Shown here piece by piece: positions 45,282 through 53,715 of a stretch of 64,000 nucleotides of DNA. The notes under the pieces were generated by a model. It saw only the letters and a list, made by a program, of their open reading frames with translations. It ran no database searches and was not told the origin of the DNA. The stretch's first letter is position 1. The number at the start of each line of letters is the position of its first letter. The position numbers were made by a program, and so were the translations under genes. This DNA comes from Alcaligenes faecalis (GTDB taxonomy: Bacteria > Pseudomonadota > Gammaproteobacteria > Burkholderiales > Burkholderiaceae_B): assembly GCF_005311025.1 (NCBI RefSeq), contig NZ_CP031747.1:62001-126000 (forward strand). Reading direction: 5' to 3'.

Positions 45282-45296
45282 GGAAGAGGGTTATTC

Positions 45297-45311
45297 TAGC
45301 ACCAGGTGCTA
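45297..45311. promoter_or_regulatory. 15-bp palindrome between sstT and ssrA
   Basis: TAGCACC, a central A, and GGTGCTA form a perfect palindrome. It lies 41 bases before the tmRNA 5' end and about 90 bases upstream of sstT. It could be an operator for either divergent unit. Confidence 0.45.
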
Positions 45312-45351
45312 TACATTTTGTAGCCGATGTGATATGGTTGCTAATCCACAT

Positions 45352-45713
45352 GGGGTCGACATGGCTTCGACGTGGGTCAAGAAGCAGATCAGGGCGTGTC
45401 GAGCACCAGTACGCTCGTAAATCCACTGGAAAACTACAAACGCCAACGACGAGCGTTTCGCTCTAGCCGCTTAAGGCTGGGCCACTGCACTAATTTGTCT
45501 TTGGGTTAGGTAGGGCAACCTACAGCAGTGTTATTTACAAAGAATCGAATCGGCCTGCGCCACGAAGTCCGGTTCTAAAACTTAGTGGATCGCCAAGGAA
45601 AGGCCTGTCAATTGGCACAGTCCAAGGTTAAAACTTAAAATTAATTGACTACACATGTAGAACTGTCTGTGGACGGCTTGCGGACGGGGGTTCAATTCCC
45701 CCCGACTCCACCA
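45352..45713 (+). ncRNA. ssrA: tmRNA (transfer-messenger RNA)
   Basis: This 362-base RNA rescues stalled ribosomes. The 5' end GGGGTCG pairs with CGACTCC near the 3' end, which closes with the encoded CCA. The T-arm GGGGGTTCAATTCCCCC and the 5' D-like segment ATGGCTTCGACG are typical. The tag frame begins at GCC 45442 and encodes [10 protein letters not shown] ending in TAA at 45472-45474. It is the one-piece form. Confidence 0.97.
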
Positions 45714-45726
45714 AGATATCCCAAGA

Positions 45727-45758
45727 AACCCAACAGCTTAACGGCTGTTGGGTTTTTT
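45727..45758 (+). terminator. Terminator of tmRNA
   Basis: AACCCAACAGC and GCTGTTGGGTT form an 11-bp stem, followed by a T-rich tail. Confidence 0.9.
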
Positions 45759-45829
45759 GTTTTCTGCTTGCCCAACAAGGCCTCAGCGTCATAATGATCC
45801 TTTCGTTTTATGGACAAAAGGAGATCGAC

Positions 45830-46453
45830 ATGTCTCGTTGGGTGTTCTATTCCGCGCCAGGGACCTGCGCGCTTGCCACTCATATTGCACTGCATGAAGC
45901 AGGGGCTGACTTTGATGTGGTCAAGCTGGATTTTGGTGCGAATCAACAGCAAAGCCCGGAGTTTCTGCGCGTCAATCCCAAGGGGCGTGTGCCGGCACTG
46001 GTGACAGAGCAGGGGGCTTTGACGGAAACTCCGGCTTTGCTGGCTTTTGTGGCGCAGAGCTTTCCGGATGCCAAGCTGGCGCCTGTGAATGATCCTTTTG
46101 GATTCGCCCGTATGCAGGAGCTGCATAGCTATCTGGCGTCCACGGTGCATGTGGCCCACGCACATAAGCGCCGTGGTTCTCGTTGGGCAGATGATCCAGC
46201 GGCGGAAGAAGCCATGCGCGCCAAGGTGCCGCAGAACATGACGGTTTGTGCGGCTTATCTGGAGTCCTTGACTGTGGGTCCCTGGGTGTTGGGCGATCAG
46301 TTTAGCGTAGCTGATGCTTATCTGTATACAGTAGGTGGTTGGCTGGAGGGGGATGCAGTCGATATGAGCCAATTTCCCAAACTAAGTGCTTATCTGGAGC
46401 GGGTAGGGGCGCGTGAAGCCGTGCGCAAAGCGGTAACCGAGGCCGCTGCCTGA
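45830..46453 (+). CDS. Glutathione S-transferase, beta-like
   Basis: A 207-residue GST. The N-terminal thioredoxin fold opens with VFYSAPGTCALATHIALHEA, which contains the Cys of bacterial beta GSTs near residue 12. NPKGRVPAL provides the cis-Pro, and TETPALLAFVA contacts glutathione. The C-terminal helical domain includes VLGDQFSVADAYLYTVGGWL. AAGGAG precedes ATG 45830. It lies directly after the tmRNA terminator. Confidence 0.9.
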   Translation: MSRWVFYSAPGTCALATHIALHEAGADFDVVKLDFGANQQQSPEFLRVNPKGRVPALVTEQGALTETPALLAFVAQSFPDAKLAPVNDPFGFARMQELHSYLASTVHVAHAHKRRGSRWADDPAAEEAMRAKVPQNMTVCAAYLESLTVGPWVLGDQFSVADAYLYTVGGWLEGDAVDMSQFPKLSAYLERVGAREAVRKAVTEAAA

Positions 46454-46549
46454 ACGGCATTCTTTATATGCGTTGCGCTGTGTTCAGCATGGCGTAACGC
46501 CTCTCTTCCTATTCCCGAATCAAAATCGTAACAAACATAGTTCCATGAG

Positions 46550-46578
46550 TTGACCTGTTTTTCTCTAATACGTAACAT
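46550..46578 (+). promoter_or_regulatory. Candidate promoter and repeat site of the FAD oxidoreductase gene
   Basis: TTGACC at 46550-46555 is 17 bases from TAACAT at 46573-46578. CGTAACA occurs at 46527-46533 and 46571-46577, 44 bases apart, the second overlapping the -10. An Rrf2-type regulator is encoded two genes downstream and could bind here. Confidence 0.5.
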
Positions 46579-46608
46579 GAAAAGATACGTTAAAGAGAAG
46601 GTGAATTT

Positions 46609-47544
46609 ATGGACTTCGACATCATCATCGTCGGTGGCAGTTTTGCGGGTCAGGCTGCGGCGATTCAATTGGGTCGGGCGCGGCGGCGCGTACTTTTATT
46701 GGACGCGGGACAGCCCCGGAATCGCTTTGCCCAGGCCTCTCATGGTTTTCTGGGGCAAGACGGGCAGGCTCCGGCGGCCATCATGGCGACGACAAAACTT
46801 CAGCTTGCGAAGTACGAGACGGTCGAGCAGCGAGCCGGGCGTGCTGTGGAGGTTCATGCCATTGAGGGTGGGTTTCAGCTATTGACCGAGGACGCCCAGA
46901 CAGTCCGTGCGAGTCGTCTGATTCTGGCCACTGGCGTCAAGGACAGCTTGCCTGATATTCCCGGTGTACAGGAGCGTTGGGGCAGCAGCGTGCTGCATTG
47001 TCCTTATTGCCATGGCTTTGAGCTGAACCAGCAGCCGTTGGGTGTGTTGGCCAGCAGCGAGCTGGCTATACATCAAGCCATGCTGGTGCCAGATTGGGGG
47101 CCGACCACTTTGTTTACTCAAGCTGCATTTACACCGAGTGCAGAGCAGGAAGTCCAACTGATAGCGCGTGGCGTGCAGATCGAAAAGACACCGATTGCAG
47201 AGCTGTTGGGAAGCAAGCCTGGGCTGGAGGCAGTGCGTTTGCAGGATGGCAGAATCGTGGCTATTTCCGGCCTGTTTGTAGCGCCCAAAACAGAGCTGGC
47301 CAGTGACCTGGCCATACAGCTGGGTTGCAAGCTGACAGCGGGCCCTACGGGGTCTTTTATTGCTGTGGACCCCATGCAGCACACGTCCGTGCCGGGTGTG
47401 TTTGCGGCGGGTGATGCTGCCAGTCCCATGGCTAATGCCACCCTCGCAGCCGCCGCGGGGGTGATGGCTGCAGGTGGGGCACATCACTCCCTGATTTACG
47501 GCTTGGCGGAGCAGGGGGGAGCCAGCTCTGAAAAGGCTGCATGA
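46609..47544 (+). CDS. NAD(P)/FAD-dependent oxidoreductase, thioredoxin reductase-like
   Basis: A 311-residue flavoprotein. The N-terminal FAD fingerprint is FDIIIVGGSFAGQAAAIQLG, and the redox-active disulfide motif HCPYCHGF is near residue 130. The second FAD motif, GVFAAGDAASPMA, is near residue 265. It resembles short thioredoxin-reductase-like enzymes rather than TrxB itself. GAAGGTG precedes ATG 46609. It is followed by a methyltransferase gene and a convergent Rrf2 regulator, a set that probably acts together. Confidence 0.88.
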   Translation: MDFDIIIVGGSFAGQAAAIQLGRARRRVLLLDAGQPRNRFAQASHGFLGQDGQAPAAIMATTKLQLAKYETVEQRAGRAVEVHAIEGGFQLLTEDAQTVRASRLILATGVKDSLPDIPGVQERWGSSVLHCPYCHGFELNQQPLGVLASSELAIHQAMLVPDWGPTTLFTQAAFTPSAEQEVQLIARGVQIEKTPIAELLGSKPGLEAVRLQDGRIVAISGLFVAPKTELASDLAIQLGCKLTAGPTGSFIAVDPMQHTSVPGVFAAGDAASPMANATLAAAAGVMAAGGAHHSLIYGLAEQGGASSEKAA

Positions 47545-47637
47545 GGCCAGAGTAACGTCCAGCGCCAAACTCCACGCAGACCGAGTAATGGCATAGGGTG
47601 TACCCATGCCATTGCTTACCACCCGCTCAGGATTTCA

Positions 47638-48333
47638 ATGAAAACACCCACTTCCGTCCAGCCCTTTAGCGATCCTGCCTTGGTCGCCCGGTATGCCGAT
47701 ACAACGCCACGGCGCATTCCTGGCTTCCATGATCTTCATCGCATGGCTTTGATCCTGCTTTCCGAACGGGTAACGAGCAATGCCAGGATTCTGGTCCTGG
47801 CAGCAGGTGGCGGGCTGGAGTTGAAGTCTTTTGCGCAAGCCCGTCCAGATTGGTCGTTTGCGGGAGTCGATCCCTCGCAAGCCATGCTGGATCTGGCGGC
47901 CCACGTGCTAGGGCCTTTGGGTTCGCAAGTGGATTTGATACCAGGCTATGTGGACGATGCACCGCTGGAGCTGTTTGATGGTGCTACTTGTCTGCTGACT
48001 CTGCATTTCTTGTCAAAAGCAGAGCGCTTGTCGCTGTTGAAGTCCTTGCGTGCACGCTTGAAGCCGGGGGCGGCGCTTGTGGTGGCTCATCATTGTCGGC
48101 CAGAGGAGGGGGTAACTGGGGACTGGCTAGCCCGATCCATCGCCTTTGCTACAGGGACGGAAACTACGGTGGAAGCGATAGGTTCTGCATCAAACATGGC
48201 CCGGCATTTGACGCTGTTAAGCCCGCAGGAGGAAGAGGGTTTGTTGCGGGAGGCCGGGTTCACCGCACCAGCCTTGTTCTATGCAGGGCTCTCGTTCCGG
48301 GGTTGGGTAGCCTATGCGGATGATCAGGCCTAA
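47638..48333 (+). CDS. Class I SAM-dependent methyltransferase
   Basis: A 231-residue methyltransferase of Rossmann fold. Motif I is ILVLAAGGGLELKSFA near residue 45, where the usual DxGCGxG is replaced by LAAGGGLE. FAGVDPSQAMLDLA follows as motif II. It lacks a clear substrate domain. AGGA precedes ATG 47638. It is probably co-transcribed with the oxidoreductase upstream (94-base gap). The substrate is unknown. Confidence 0.82.
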   Translation: MKTPTSVQPFSDPALVARYADTTPRRIPGFHDLHRMALILLSERVTSNARILVLAAGGGLELKSFAQARPDWSFAGVDPSQAMLDLAAHVLGPLGSQVDLIPGYVDDAPLELFDGATCLLTLHFLSKAERLSLLKSLRARLKPGAALVVAHHCRPEEGVTGDWLARSIAFATGTETTVEAIGSASNMARHLTLLSPQEEEGLLREAGFTAPALFYAGLSFRGWVAYADDQA

Positions 48334-48389
48334 TTGCTCAACCTTTGCTCTTGTATTGATCCTGCCCTGAACCAAGCAGAGCCTGCGGA

Positions 48390-48851
48390 TTATTGCTCCG
48401 CTATTTTCCTGTCCAGCTCTGCCATTTCTGCCTTATAGAGCTGCTCAAACTCGGCCAATAGCTCTGCCAGGGGGATGGCTTCCAGCCTTTGCATGACCAG
48501 GGCCTCTGCTTCCTTGAGCACATCGCCCAAGGCGGCGTTAACCACTTTGGCGACACCGCAGCTTGGGTTCTCGTTCTCGTGGCCGATAAAGAAGATACGC
48601 GGTCCCCCAACCGCCTTGTGTATGTCCAGCAGCGTGACTTCTTGCAGATCACAGCTTAGTGTCCAGCCGCCCCCATGGCCTTTTTCGGAGCGCACGTAAC
48701 CCGCCTTGCGCAAGCCTGCCATGGTGCGTCGGACGACCACGGGATTAGTGCTGAGCATGGTGGCGATTTGCTCGGAGGTAAATGGCTGATCGTGCCTGGC
48801 CATGTGCAGCAAAACATGCAGCATGCGGGAGAGCCGACTATCACTTCTCAT
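48390..48851 (-). CDS. Rrf2 family transcriptional regulator, YwnA-like
   Basis: A 153-residue winged-helix regulator. The DNA-binding domain covers residues 1-75 (FTSEQIATMLSTNPVVVRRT and SEKGHGGGWTLS). Only one Cys (PSCGVAKV) is in the region where IscR and NsrR have three, so it cannot hold an iron-sulfur cluster in that way. A Cys-based or ligand-based redox sensor is more likely. The nearby oxidoreductase may be its target. Confidence 0.87.
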   Translation of the reverse strand: MRSDSRLSRMLHVLLHMARHDQPFTSEQIATMLSTNPVVVRRTMAGLRKAGYVRSEKGHGGGWTLSCDLQEVTLLDIHKAVGGPRIFFIGHENENPSCGVAKVVNAALGDVLKEAEALVMQRLEAIPLAELLAEFEQLYKAEMAELDRKIAEQ

Positions 48852-48979
48852 ATTCTTGACCTTGTAATGCACCGGGGAAGGGGGGAGGGTGTCCCGGTGC
48901 ACGATGTCACATTATAAGTAGCACGAATCGGATAGTCAGATCGGGGTGGTTTGTACTTTGCAGTTGGCCGTCACCTTGC

Positions 48980-49633
48980 TTATTTCTTGGCCTCTTGTGC
49001 CCGTTTTTCTGCTGCCACCGCCTGCATCGCACTGCCAATGAAATTGTCTCCTTGGCTGATCAACGCTGCTGATGCGGCCTCCACATCCCGAGCCTCCTTA
49101 TTCTGGCTCAGCTTGGTTTTGCCGATCAGCCGAGTGATCTCAATTTCAATCCCGACAATGGCTTTCAGCATGGCGTCGATATAGTCCTTGGGGCCATCCG
49201 TCATCTTCCAGGGCACGGGCTGGCTGGCTTCGTGGATGCGGGTCAAACGTGCCACGGCACCGCGAACATAGCGTTCTTCATCGCGTATTCTTACTCGCCC
49301 ATAGGCGTGTACCACGATGTAGTTCCAGGACGGGACTTGCTTGTGTGTTTCCAGTTTGCTTGGAAACCACTGTGGGGAGATGTAGGCGTCTCCTGCACGG
49401 AATATCACCATCACTTCGTCGCCGTTTTCCAGGTCTTGCCAGACGGGATTGTTTCTGGCGACGTGGCAGTGCAGTACTCCTTGTGCACCTTCCTGGGGAT
49501 GCAGCATGAAGGGCAGGTGATTCGCGCTTAATCCGCTTTTGCCATGGGCGACCAGAATGCCCAGGGGATGCTGGGCGATCAGCTCGTGCAGTGGTTCAGG
49601 CCGGGATTCATTGAAGTGAGCGGGGATATACAT
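48980..49633 (-). CDS. paiB: FMN-binding PaiB family protein
   Basis: A 217-residue flavin-binding split-barrel protein of the PaiB family, annotated as a negative regulator in Bacillus. The start MYIPAHFNESRPEPLHELI is typical. The family core FRAGDAYISPQWFPSK and VPSWNYIVVHAYG is near residues 85-115, and PWKMTDGPKDYIDAMLKAIVG follows as a second signature. A longer in-frame N-terminus is the shadow of the divergent gene and is rejected. The divergent MocR-type gene is a frequent neighbour. Confidence 0.88.
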   Translation of the reverse strand: MYIPAHFNESRPEPLHELIAQHPLGILVAHGKSGLSANHLPFMLHPQEGAQGVLHCHVARNNPVWQDLENGDEVMVIFRAGDAYISPQWFPSKLETHKQVPSWNYIVVHAYGRVRIRDEERYVRGAVARLTRIHEASQPVPWKMTDGPKDYIDAMLKAIVGIEIEITRLIGKTKLSQNKEARDVEAASAALISQGDNFIGSAMQAVAAEKRAQEAKK

Positions 49634-49738
49634 CGTTGTCTTTCTTGGCTTGGGATTCAGGATCAATGTGTCTATTATTGGTCTATTCTGGATCATTGAT
49701 CTGTACCAGTTTGGCGCTATTTTTATGGACCACAATTC

Positions 49739-51247
49739 ATGTCTCGTACTGCTCATAATCCAAAGATTCCTTCCCTTGGCGAACTGGACCGAAGTGCAGG
49801 GGGCCTGGGCCGTCAGTTGGCGCAGAAGTTGCGCGAAGCAGTAAAAAACGGTGCGCTCAAGCCGGGTGAATCCTTGCCCTCCACACGAGCCTTGGCAGCG
49901 TCCCTGGGTGTCGCCCGCGGCACGGTCGTAGAGGCTTTCGAGCAACTGATTGCCGAAGGTTTTCTGGAGTCCTCGCCGGGCGTAGGCACTTACATCGCTC
50001 ACTCGCTGGCCAATCCCGAAACAAGGCCGAAGAAGCGCAGGACGGCATCGCTGCCTGCCCAGCCTGCACCACTTGCCGCCCAGCCATTCAATACGGTTGC
50101 GGCTCAATTTCAGCCTTTGCCCTCTGCCCCGTTTGCCGTGTCGATCCCCTTGGGTGCCGCCGCGCCAGGCCCCATCTGGCGACGCTTGGGGAATCGCTTG
50201 CGGGCCCATGGTCAGGGCGCGCCGGGTGGTTATGGGGACCCTCAAGGCGTCTTGCATTTACGAGAGGCTATCGCAGAGTACGTGCGCCGGTCACGCTCGG
50301 TGCGCTGCGAGGCGGAGCAGGTCATTGTGACGACGGGTACACAGCAGGGCTTGTTTCTGGCTTGTCTGGTGTTGATGGGCAGGCAGGATTTTGCCTGGGT
50401 AGAGAACCCCGCCTATCCCGGTATTACCGCGATCTTGAATACGATAGGTTCGCCGGAACGGATGGTTCGTGTACCTGTGGATGAAGAGGGGCTGGATGTG
50501 GCTGCGGGCATACGTTTGCAAGCAGATGCGCGGCTTGCCTTTGTCACTCCCTCGCATCAATATCCTTTGGGCATGCCCATGAGCATGGCGCGGCGCAATG
50601 CCTTGTTGGCCTGGGCACGCGATAGGTCCGCCTGGATTGTCGAAGATGATTACGACAGCGAGTTCCGCTACAGTGGCCATCCCTTTCCTTCCTTGCAAGG
50701 CCTGGACCCGGAGCGAGTGGTCTATCTGGGGACCTTCAGCAAGGTGTTGTTTCCCTCGCTGCGCCTGGGCTATGCGATTGTGCCGCCGCAGTTGGTCCAG
50801 GTTTTTTGCGGAGCGCGCGTTCTGCTGGATCGGCATCCGCCCAGTGCAGACCAGCATGTCTTGGCCAGCTTTATTTCAGAGGGGCATCTGGAGCGCCATA
50901 TTCGGCGTATGCGCGGGATCTACACCCAATGTCGTAACCACCTTTTTGAGATTGTGCGCGAGGTTTTGCCCAGTGACTTGGCCAGCTTGCAGCCAAGCGA
51001 TCAAGGCATGCATTCCGTCTTGTGGCTGGCCTCGCCGGTTGATGATGTGGTGGTGGCGCAGCGGGCCATGAAGGAAGGCGTGGCAGTGCGTCCCGTCTCA
51101 CCCATGTATCACGCTGGGCAGGGGCCTTCGGGACTGATTCTGGGTTTGAGCGCATTCAGTCCCGAGCAGATGAAGGAAGCGGCGCAGAAGCTGGCGCGCA
51201 TTATTTCTGAGCTTGCCCGACCTTCCAGAACCAAACGAAAGTCCTGA
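49739..51247 (+). CDS. MocR/PdxR-type regulator (GntR HTH plus aminotransferase domain)
   Basis: A 502-residue regulator. The GntR-type winged helix occupies residues 20-90 (LPSTRALAASLGVARGTVVEAF). The rest is a class I aminotransferase-like domain that binds pyridoxal phosphate. The PLP Lys is in YLGTFSKVLFPSLRLGYAI near residue 335, and the Asp in IVEDDYDSEFRY near residue 305. It probably senses PLP or a PLP-amino adduct and controls the divergent paiB gene 105 bases away, or a remote vitamin B6 gene. Confidence 0.9.
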   Translation: MSRTAHNPKIPSLGELDRSAGGLGRQLAQKLREAVKNGALKPGESLPSTRALAASLGVARGTVVEAFEQLIAEGFLESSPGVGTYIAHSLANPETRPKKRRTASLPAQPAPLAAQPFNTVAAQFQPLPSAPFAVSIPLGAAAPGPIWRRLGNRLRAHGQGAPGGYGDPQGVLHLREAIAEYVRRSRSVRCEAEQVIVTTGTQQGLFLACLVLMGRQDFAWVENPAYPGITAILNTIGSPERMVRVPVDEEGLDVAAGIRLQADARLAFVTPSHQYPLGMPMSMARRNALLAWARDRSAWIVEDDYDSEFRYSGHPFPSLQGLDPERVVYLGTFSKVLFPSLRLGYAIVPPQLVQVFCGARVLLDRHPPSADQHVLASFISEGHLERHIRRMRGIYTQCRNHLFEIVREVLPSDLASLQPSDQGMHSVLWLASPVDDVVVAQRAMKEGVAVRPVSPMYHAGQGPSGLILGLSAFSPEQMKEAAQKLARIISELARPSRTKRKS

Positions 51248-51359
51248 GTGCTGTTCTCGACAAGTCTGTGGCAAGAGCCGGCATGAATCAGACTTCTGCC
51301 ATCTTCCTGAAGTGGAAAACTCCACCCATTGTTTCCCCGTACGGACCTCAAAGAGCTGT

Positions 51360-52259
51360 TCAAGAAGGCGCTGGCAGCAGTGAGGTGCGGGTCGCTTCTT
51401 GAAGGGCTCTACCCATATTGCGCAAGGTGTCGGAGCGGATAGCCGCATGTTGCCAATACAAAGGCACATCCAGCCACAGGCCGGGGGCGACTAAAGCCAG
51501 CTCTTCGGCGGCCAAGGCATCGCTGACCATGGAGTCGGGTGCCAGACACCACCCCAGGCCCAAAGCCGCTGCTTTCACAAAGCCGGTGGAGGTGGGCAGG
51601 TAGTGGATGGGAGGGGCTACGGATTCATTCGTGATTTGGCGTATAAAGCGCCACTGTAATTCGTCCTTGCGGTTAAAGACGATCATGGGGGCTTGAGCCA
51701 GGGATGCTGCGTCTATTCCCAATCCAAAATGGCGGGCCACAAACTCGGGAGAAGCAATGGCCTGATAGCGCATGATGCCCAAGGCCTGCACCTCGCAGCC
51801 TTGAAGGGGGGCAGGTTCGGCAGTGACCGCGCCCAGCACGGAGCCATTGCGTATCAATTCCAGTGTGTGGTCCTGATCATCCACGCGCACATCAAACAGG
51901 TAGCCATATTCCTGACTTAGCCGGGACAAGGCTTCCAGAAACCAGGTGTCCAGCGAGTCACTATTGACCGCAATGGCGATAGGCCGTCGTGGGCCGTTTT
52001 GCTCTGGCAGGAAGTCTGCGACGGCCTCGGCTTCCAGAACCTGCATGGGCCGTACACGACGCAGCAGCAACTCTCCCGCCGGTGTTGGACGACAAGGCGG
52101 CTGGCGCAGGACCAGCACTTGCCCCAGTCTGTCCTCCAGCGCTTTGATACGCTGCGAGATGGCTGAGGTGGTGATGTACAGCTTGCGCCCGGCTGCTTCA
52201 AAACTGCCTTCTTCCAGGACGGCCGTAAATGCTCGTAGTTGTGGGTGCAGCAGATCCAT
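51360..52259 (-). CDS. argP: LysR family regulator ArgP
   Basis: A 299-residue regulator with an N-terminal HTH (LRAFTAVLEEGSFEAAGRKL and TTSAISQRIKALEDRLGQVL). It is typical of the ArgP/LysG branch, which senses arginine and lysine. The divergent gene is an argO-like exporter across a 101-base promoter region, which is the known pairing. The interval 51248-51359 holds no further gene. Confidence 0.93.
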   Translation of the reverse strand: MDLLHPQLRAFTAVLEEGSFEAAGRKLYITTSAISQRIKALEDRLGQVLVLRQPPCRPTPAGELLLRRVRPMQVLEAEAVADFLPEQNGPRRPIAIAVNSDSLDTWFLEALSRLSQEYGYLFDVRVDDQDHTLELIRNGSVLGAVTAEPAPLQGCEVQALGIMRYQAIASPEFVARHFGLGIDAASLAQAPMIVFNRKDELQWRFIRQITNESVAPPIHYLPTSTGFVKAAALGLGWCLAPDSMVSDALAAEELALVAPGLWLDVPLYWQHAAIRSDTLRNMGRALQEATRTSLLPAPS

Positions 52260-52360
52260 AATTGGCTTGTTTGATTAATTATTCTTAATTAAGTGAAGAA
52301 TAATTAGCTTTTCTTAAACTGTAAATGACAGCACCATAACGCAGTTTTTCAATTCTGTGG

Positions 52361-52987
52361 ATGGCTGGCATGTTCTTCTCTGTTGTTGCAACTGGCTTTC
52401 TGACGGGGGCGGGCCTGATCATGGCTATCGGCACTCAAAATGCCTTTGTGTTGCGACAGGGCTTGGAGCGTAGTCATGTGGGGCTGGTGGTGGCAATCTG
52501 CGCGCTGGCCGACATTGTCCTGATTCTGGGGGGCGTGGCTGGCATTGGTACGTTGGTACAGGAATGGCCTGGTTTGCTGCAAGTTCTGCGCTTTGGTGGC
52601 GCGGCTTTTCTGGCCTGGTATGGGCTGCTGGCCGCGCAGCGGGCCTGGACGGGTAAAGGAAGCCTGATGGCCGGGCAGGGGAGCGAGCGCAATCGTCGTC
52701 GTATCTTGCTGACCTGTCTGGCGTTCACCTTTTTGAACCCCCACGTCTATCTGGATACGATGGTGCTGTTGGGCAGTCTGTCCACGCCTTATCCCGGTAA
52801 CTTGCAGTGGGCATTTGCTTTGGGGGCCTGTGCGGCCAGTGCCAGCTGGTTTCTGGCCTTGGGCTATGGGGCGCGGTTGCTGCAACCTGTGTTTCGTCAG
52901 CCGTTGGCCTGGCGTGTACTGGATGGCAGCATCGCTGTTTTCATGCTGGCTTTGTGTGCTTTATTGCTGTTGAGGCCTTTGCATTAA
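52361..52987 (+). CDS. argO: Arginine/lysine exporter ArgO
   Basis: A 208-residue LysE-family inner-membrane exporter with six hydrophobic segments. The family signatures are LIMAIGTQNAFVLRQGL near residue 20 and LLTCLAFTFLNPHVYLDT near residue 115. Divergent argP supports arginine or lysine as substrate, exported when levels are excessive. The start is ATG 52361 or 52370; neither has a strong ribosome binding site. Confidence 0.93.
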   Translation: MAGMFFSVVATGFLTGAGLIMAIGTQNAFVLRQGLERSHVGLVVAICALADIVLILGGVAGIGTLVQEWPGLLQVLRFGGAAFLAWYGLLAAQRAWTGKGSLMAGQGSERNRRRILLTCLAFTFLNPHVYLDTMVLLGSLSTPYPGNLQWAFALGACAASASWFLALGYGARLLQPVFRQPLAWRVLDGSIAVFMLALCALLLLRPLH

Positions 52988-53061
52988 GCCTTGGACTCCT
53001 TAGAGATTTTCTGTGGATGCGATTGCTGCCTGGATAACAGCCCGCTGCACAGACTACAGAA

Positions 53062-53094
53062 AGACAGTTTTTTTGAATCAAAAGATAACTGTCT
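53062..53094. repeat. Inverted repeat upstream of the periplasmic RidA gene
   Basis: AGACAGTT at 53062-53069 and AACTGTCT at 53087-53094 are perfectly complementary across a 17-base spacer. It may be an operator for the ridA-like gene about 100 bases downstream. No regulator is assigned. Confidence 0.35.
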
Positions 53095-53190
53095 GAACTT
53101 TAGAGCGGCTTTCTGAAATTAAATAGGCTTTAGGGAAGAGCTTGTACCTAATGAAGTCTTGGTTTTTGAACCTTCAATCAGGAGAAAACT

Positions 53191-53682
53191 ATGAATGTCG
53201 TGAAGATGCTTGCCTCTGCTGCCTTGATCAGTAGCCTGGCTGCGCCGGCGTTGGCGCAGGATGTGAAGCGCCATCCTATTCCCAATTCGGATTTCCCGAT
53301 TCTGACGGCAGTGGAAGTGCCTGCCGGTAAAACCACGGTGTACTTGAGCGGTACCGTTCCCGCTGTGCGCGACAAGTCGGCTGATGCAGCCAGCACGGCA
53401 GCCTACGGCAATATGCAGCAGCAAACCGAGTCCATCATGGAGCAGATCAAGGCTCAACTGGAAGGCATGGGCATGTCGGTAGGGGACATTATCAAGATGC
53501 AGGCCTTCCTGGTTGCTCCGGAGGGCGGCAAGTTGGATTTTGACGGCTTCATGGCAGGCTATTCCAAGTACTTTGGAACCAAGGAGCAGCCAAATCTGCC
53601 TGTGCGATCAGCCATGGCGGTCCAGGCTCTGGTGAACCCAGGCTGGCTGGTCGAGCTGGAGGTGACGGCTGTACGGCCTTGA
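53191..53682 (+). CDS. RidA family protein with a signal peptide
   Basis: A 163-residue protein of the YjgF/RidA fold. It begins with a signal peptide (MNVVKMLASAALISSLAAPALA), so it should be periplasmic. The domain shows LSGTVPAVRD, QQQTESIMEQIKAQLEGMG and the C-terminal LPVRSAMAVQALVNPGWLVELE. The catalytic Arg of imine-hydrolysing RidA may be the R in PVRSAM. Family members outside the cytoplasm have unclear substrates. Gene spacing of 33 bases to the GNAT gene suggests an operon. Confidence 0.85.
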   Translation: MNVVKMLASAALISSLAAPALAQDVKRHPIPNSDFPILTAVEVPAGKTTVYLSGTVPAVRDKSADAASTAAYGNMQQQTESIMEQIKAQLEGMGMSVGDIIKMQAFLVAPEGGKLDFDGFMAGYSKYFGTKEQPNLPVRSAMAVQALVNPGWLVELEVTAVRP

Positions 53683-53715
53683 TCGCCGCCAGATTTTTCT
53701 TGAAAAGGATGTGTT

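Noticed and set aside
45690-45830. Attachment site or genomic island at the 3' end of tmRNA
   Set aside because: The tmRNA 3' end is a common integration target, but no integrase and no direct repeat of the end is visible here, and an ordinary GST gene follows.
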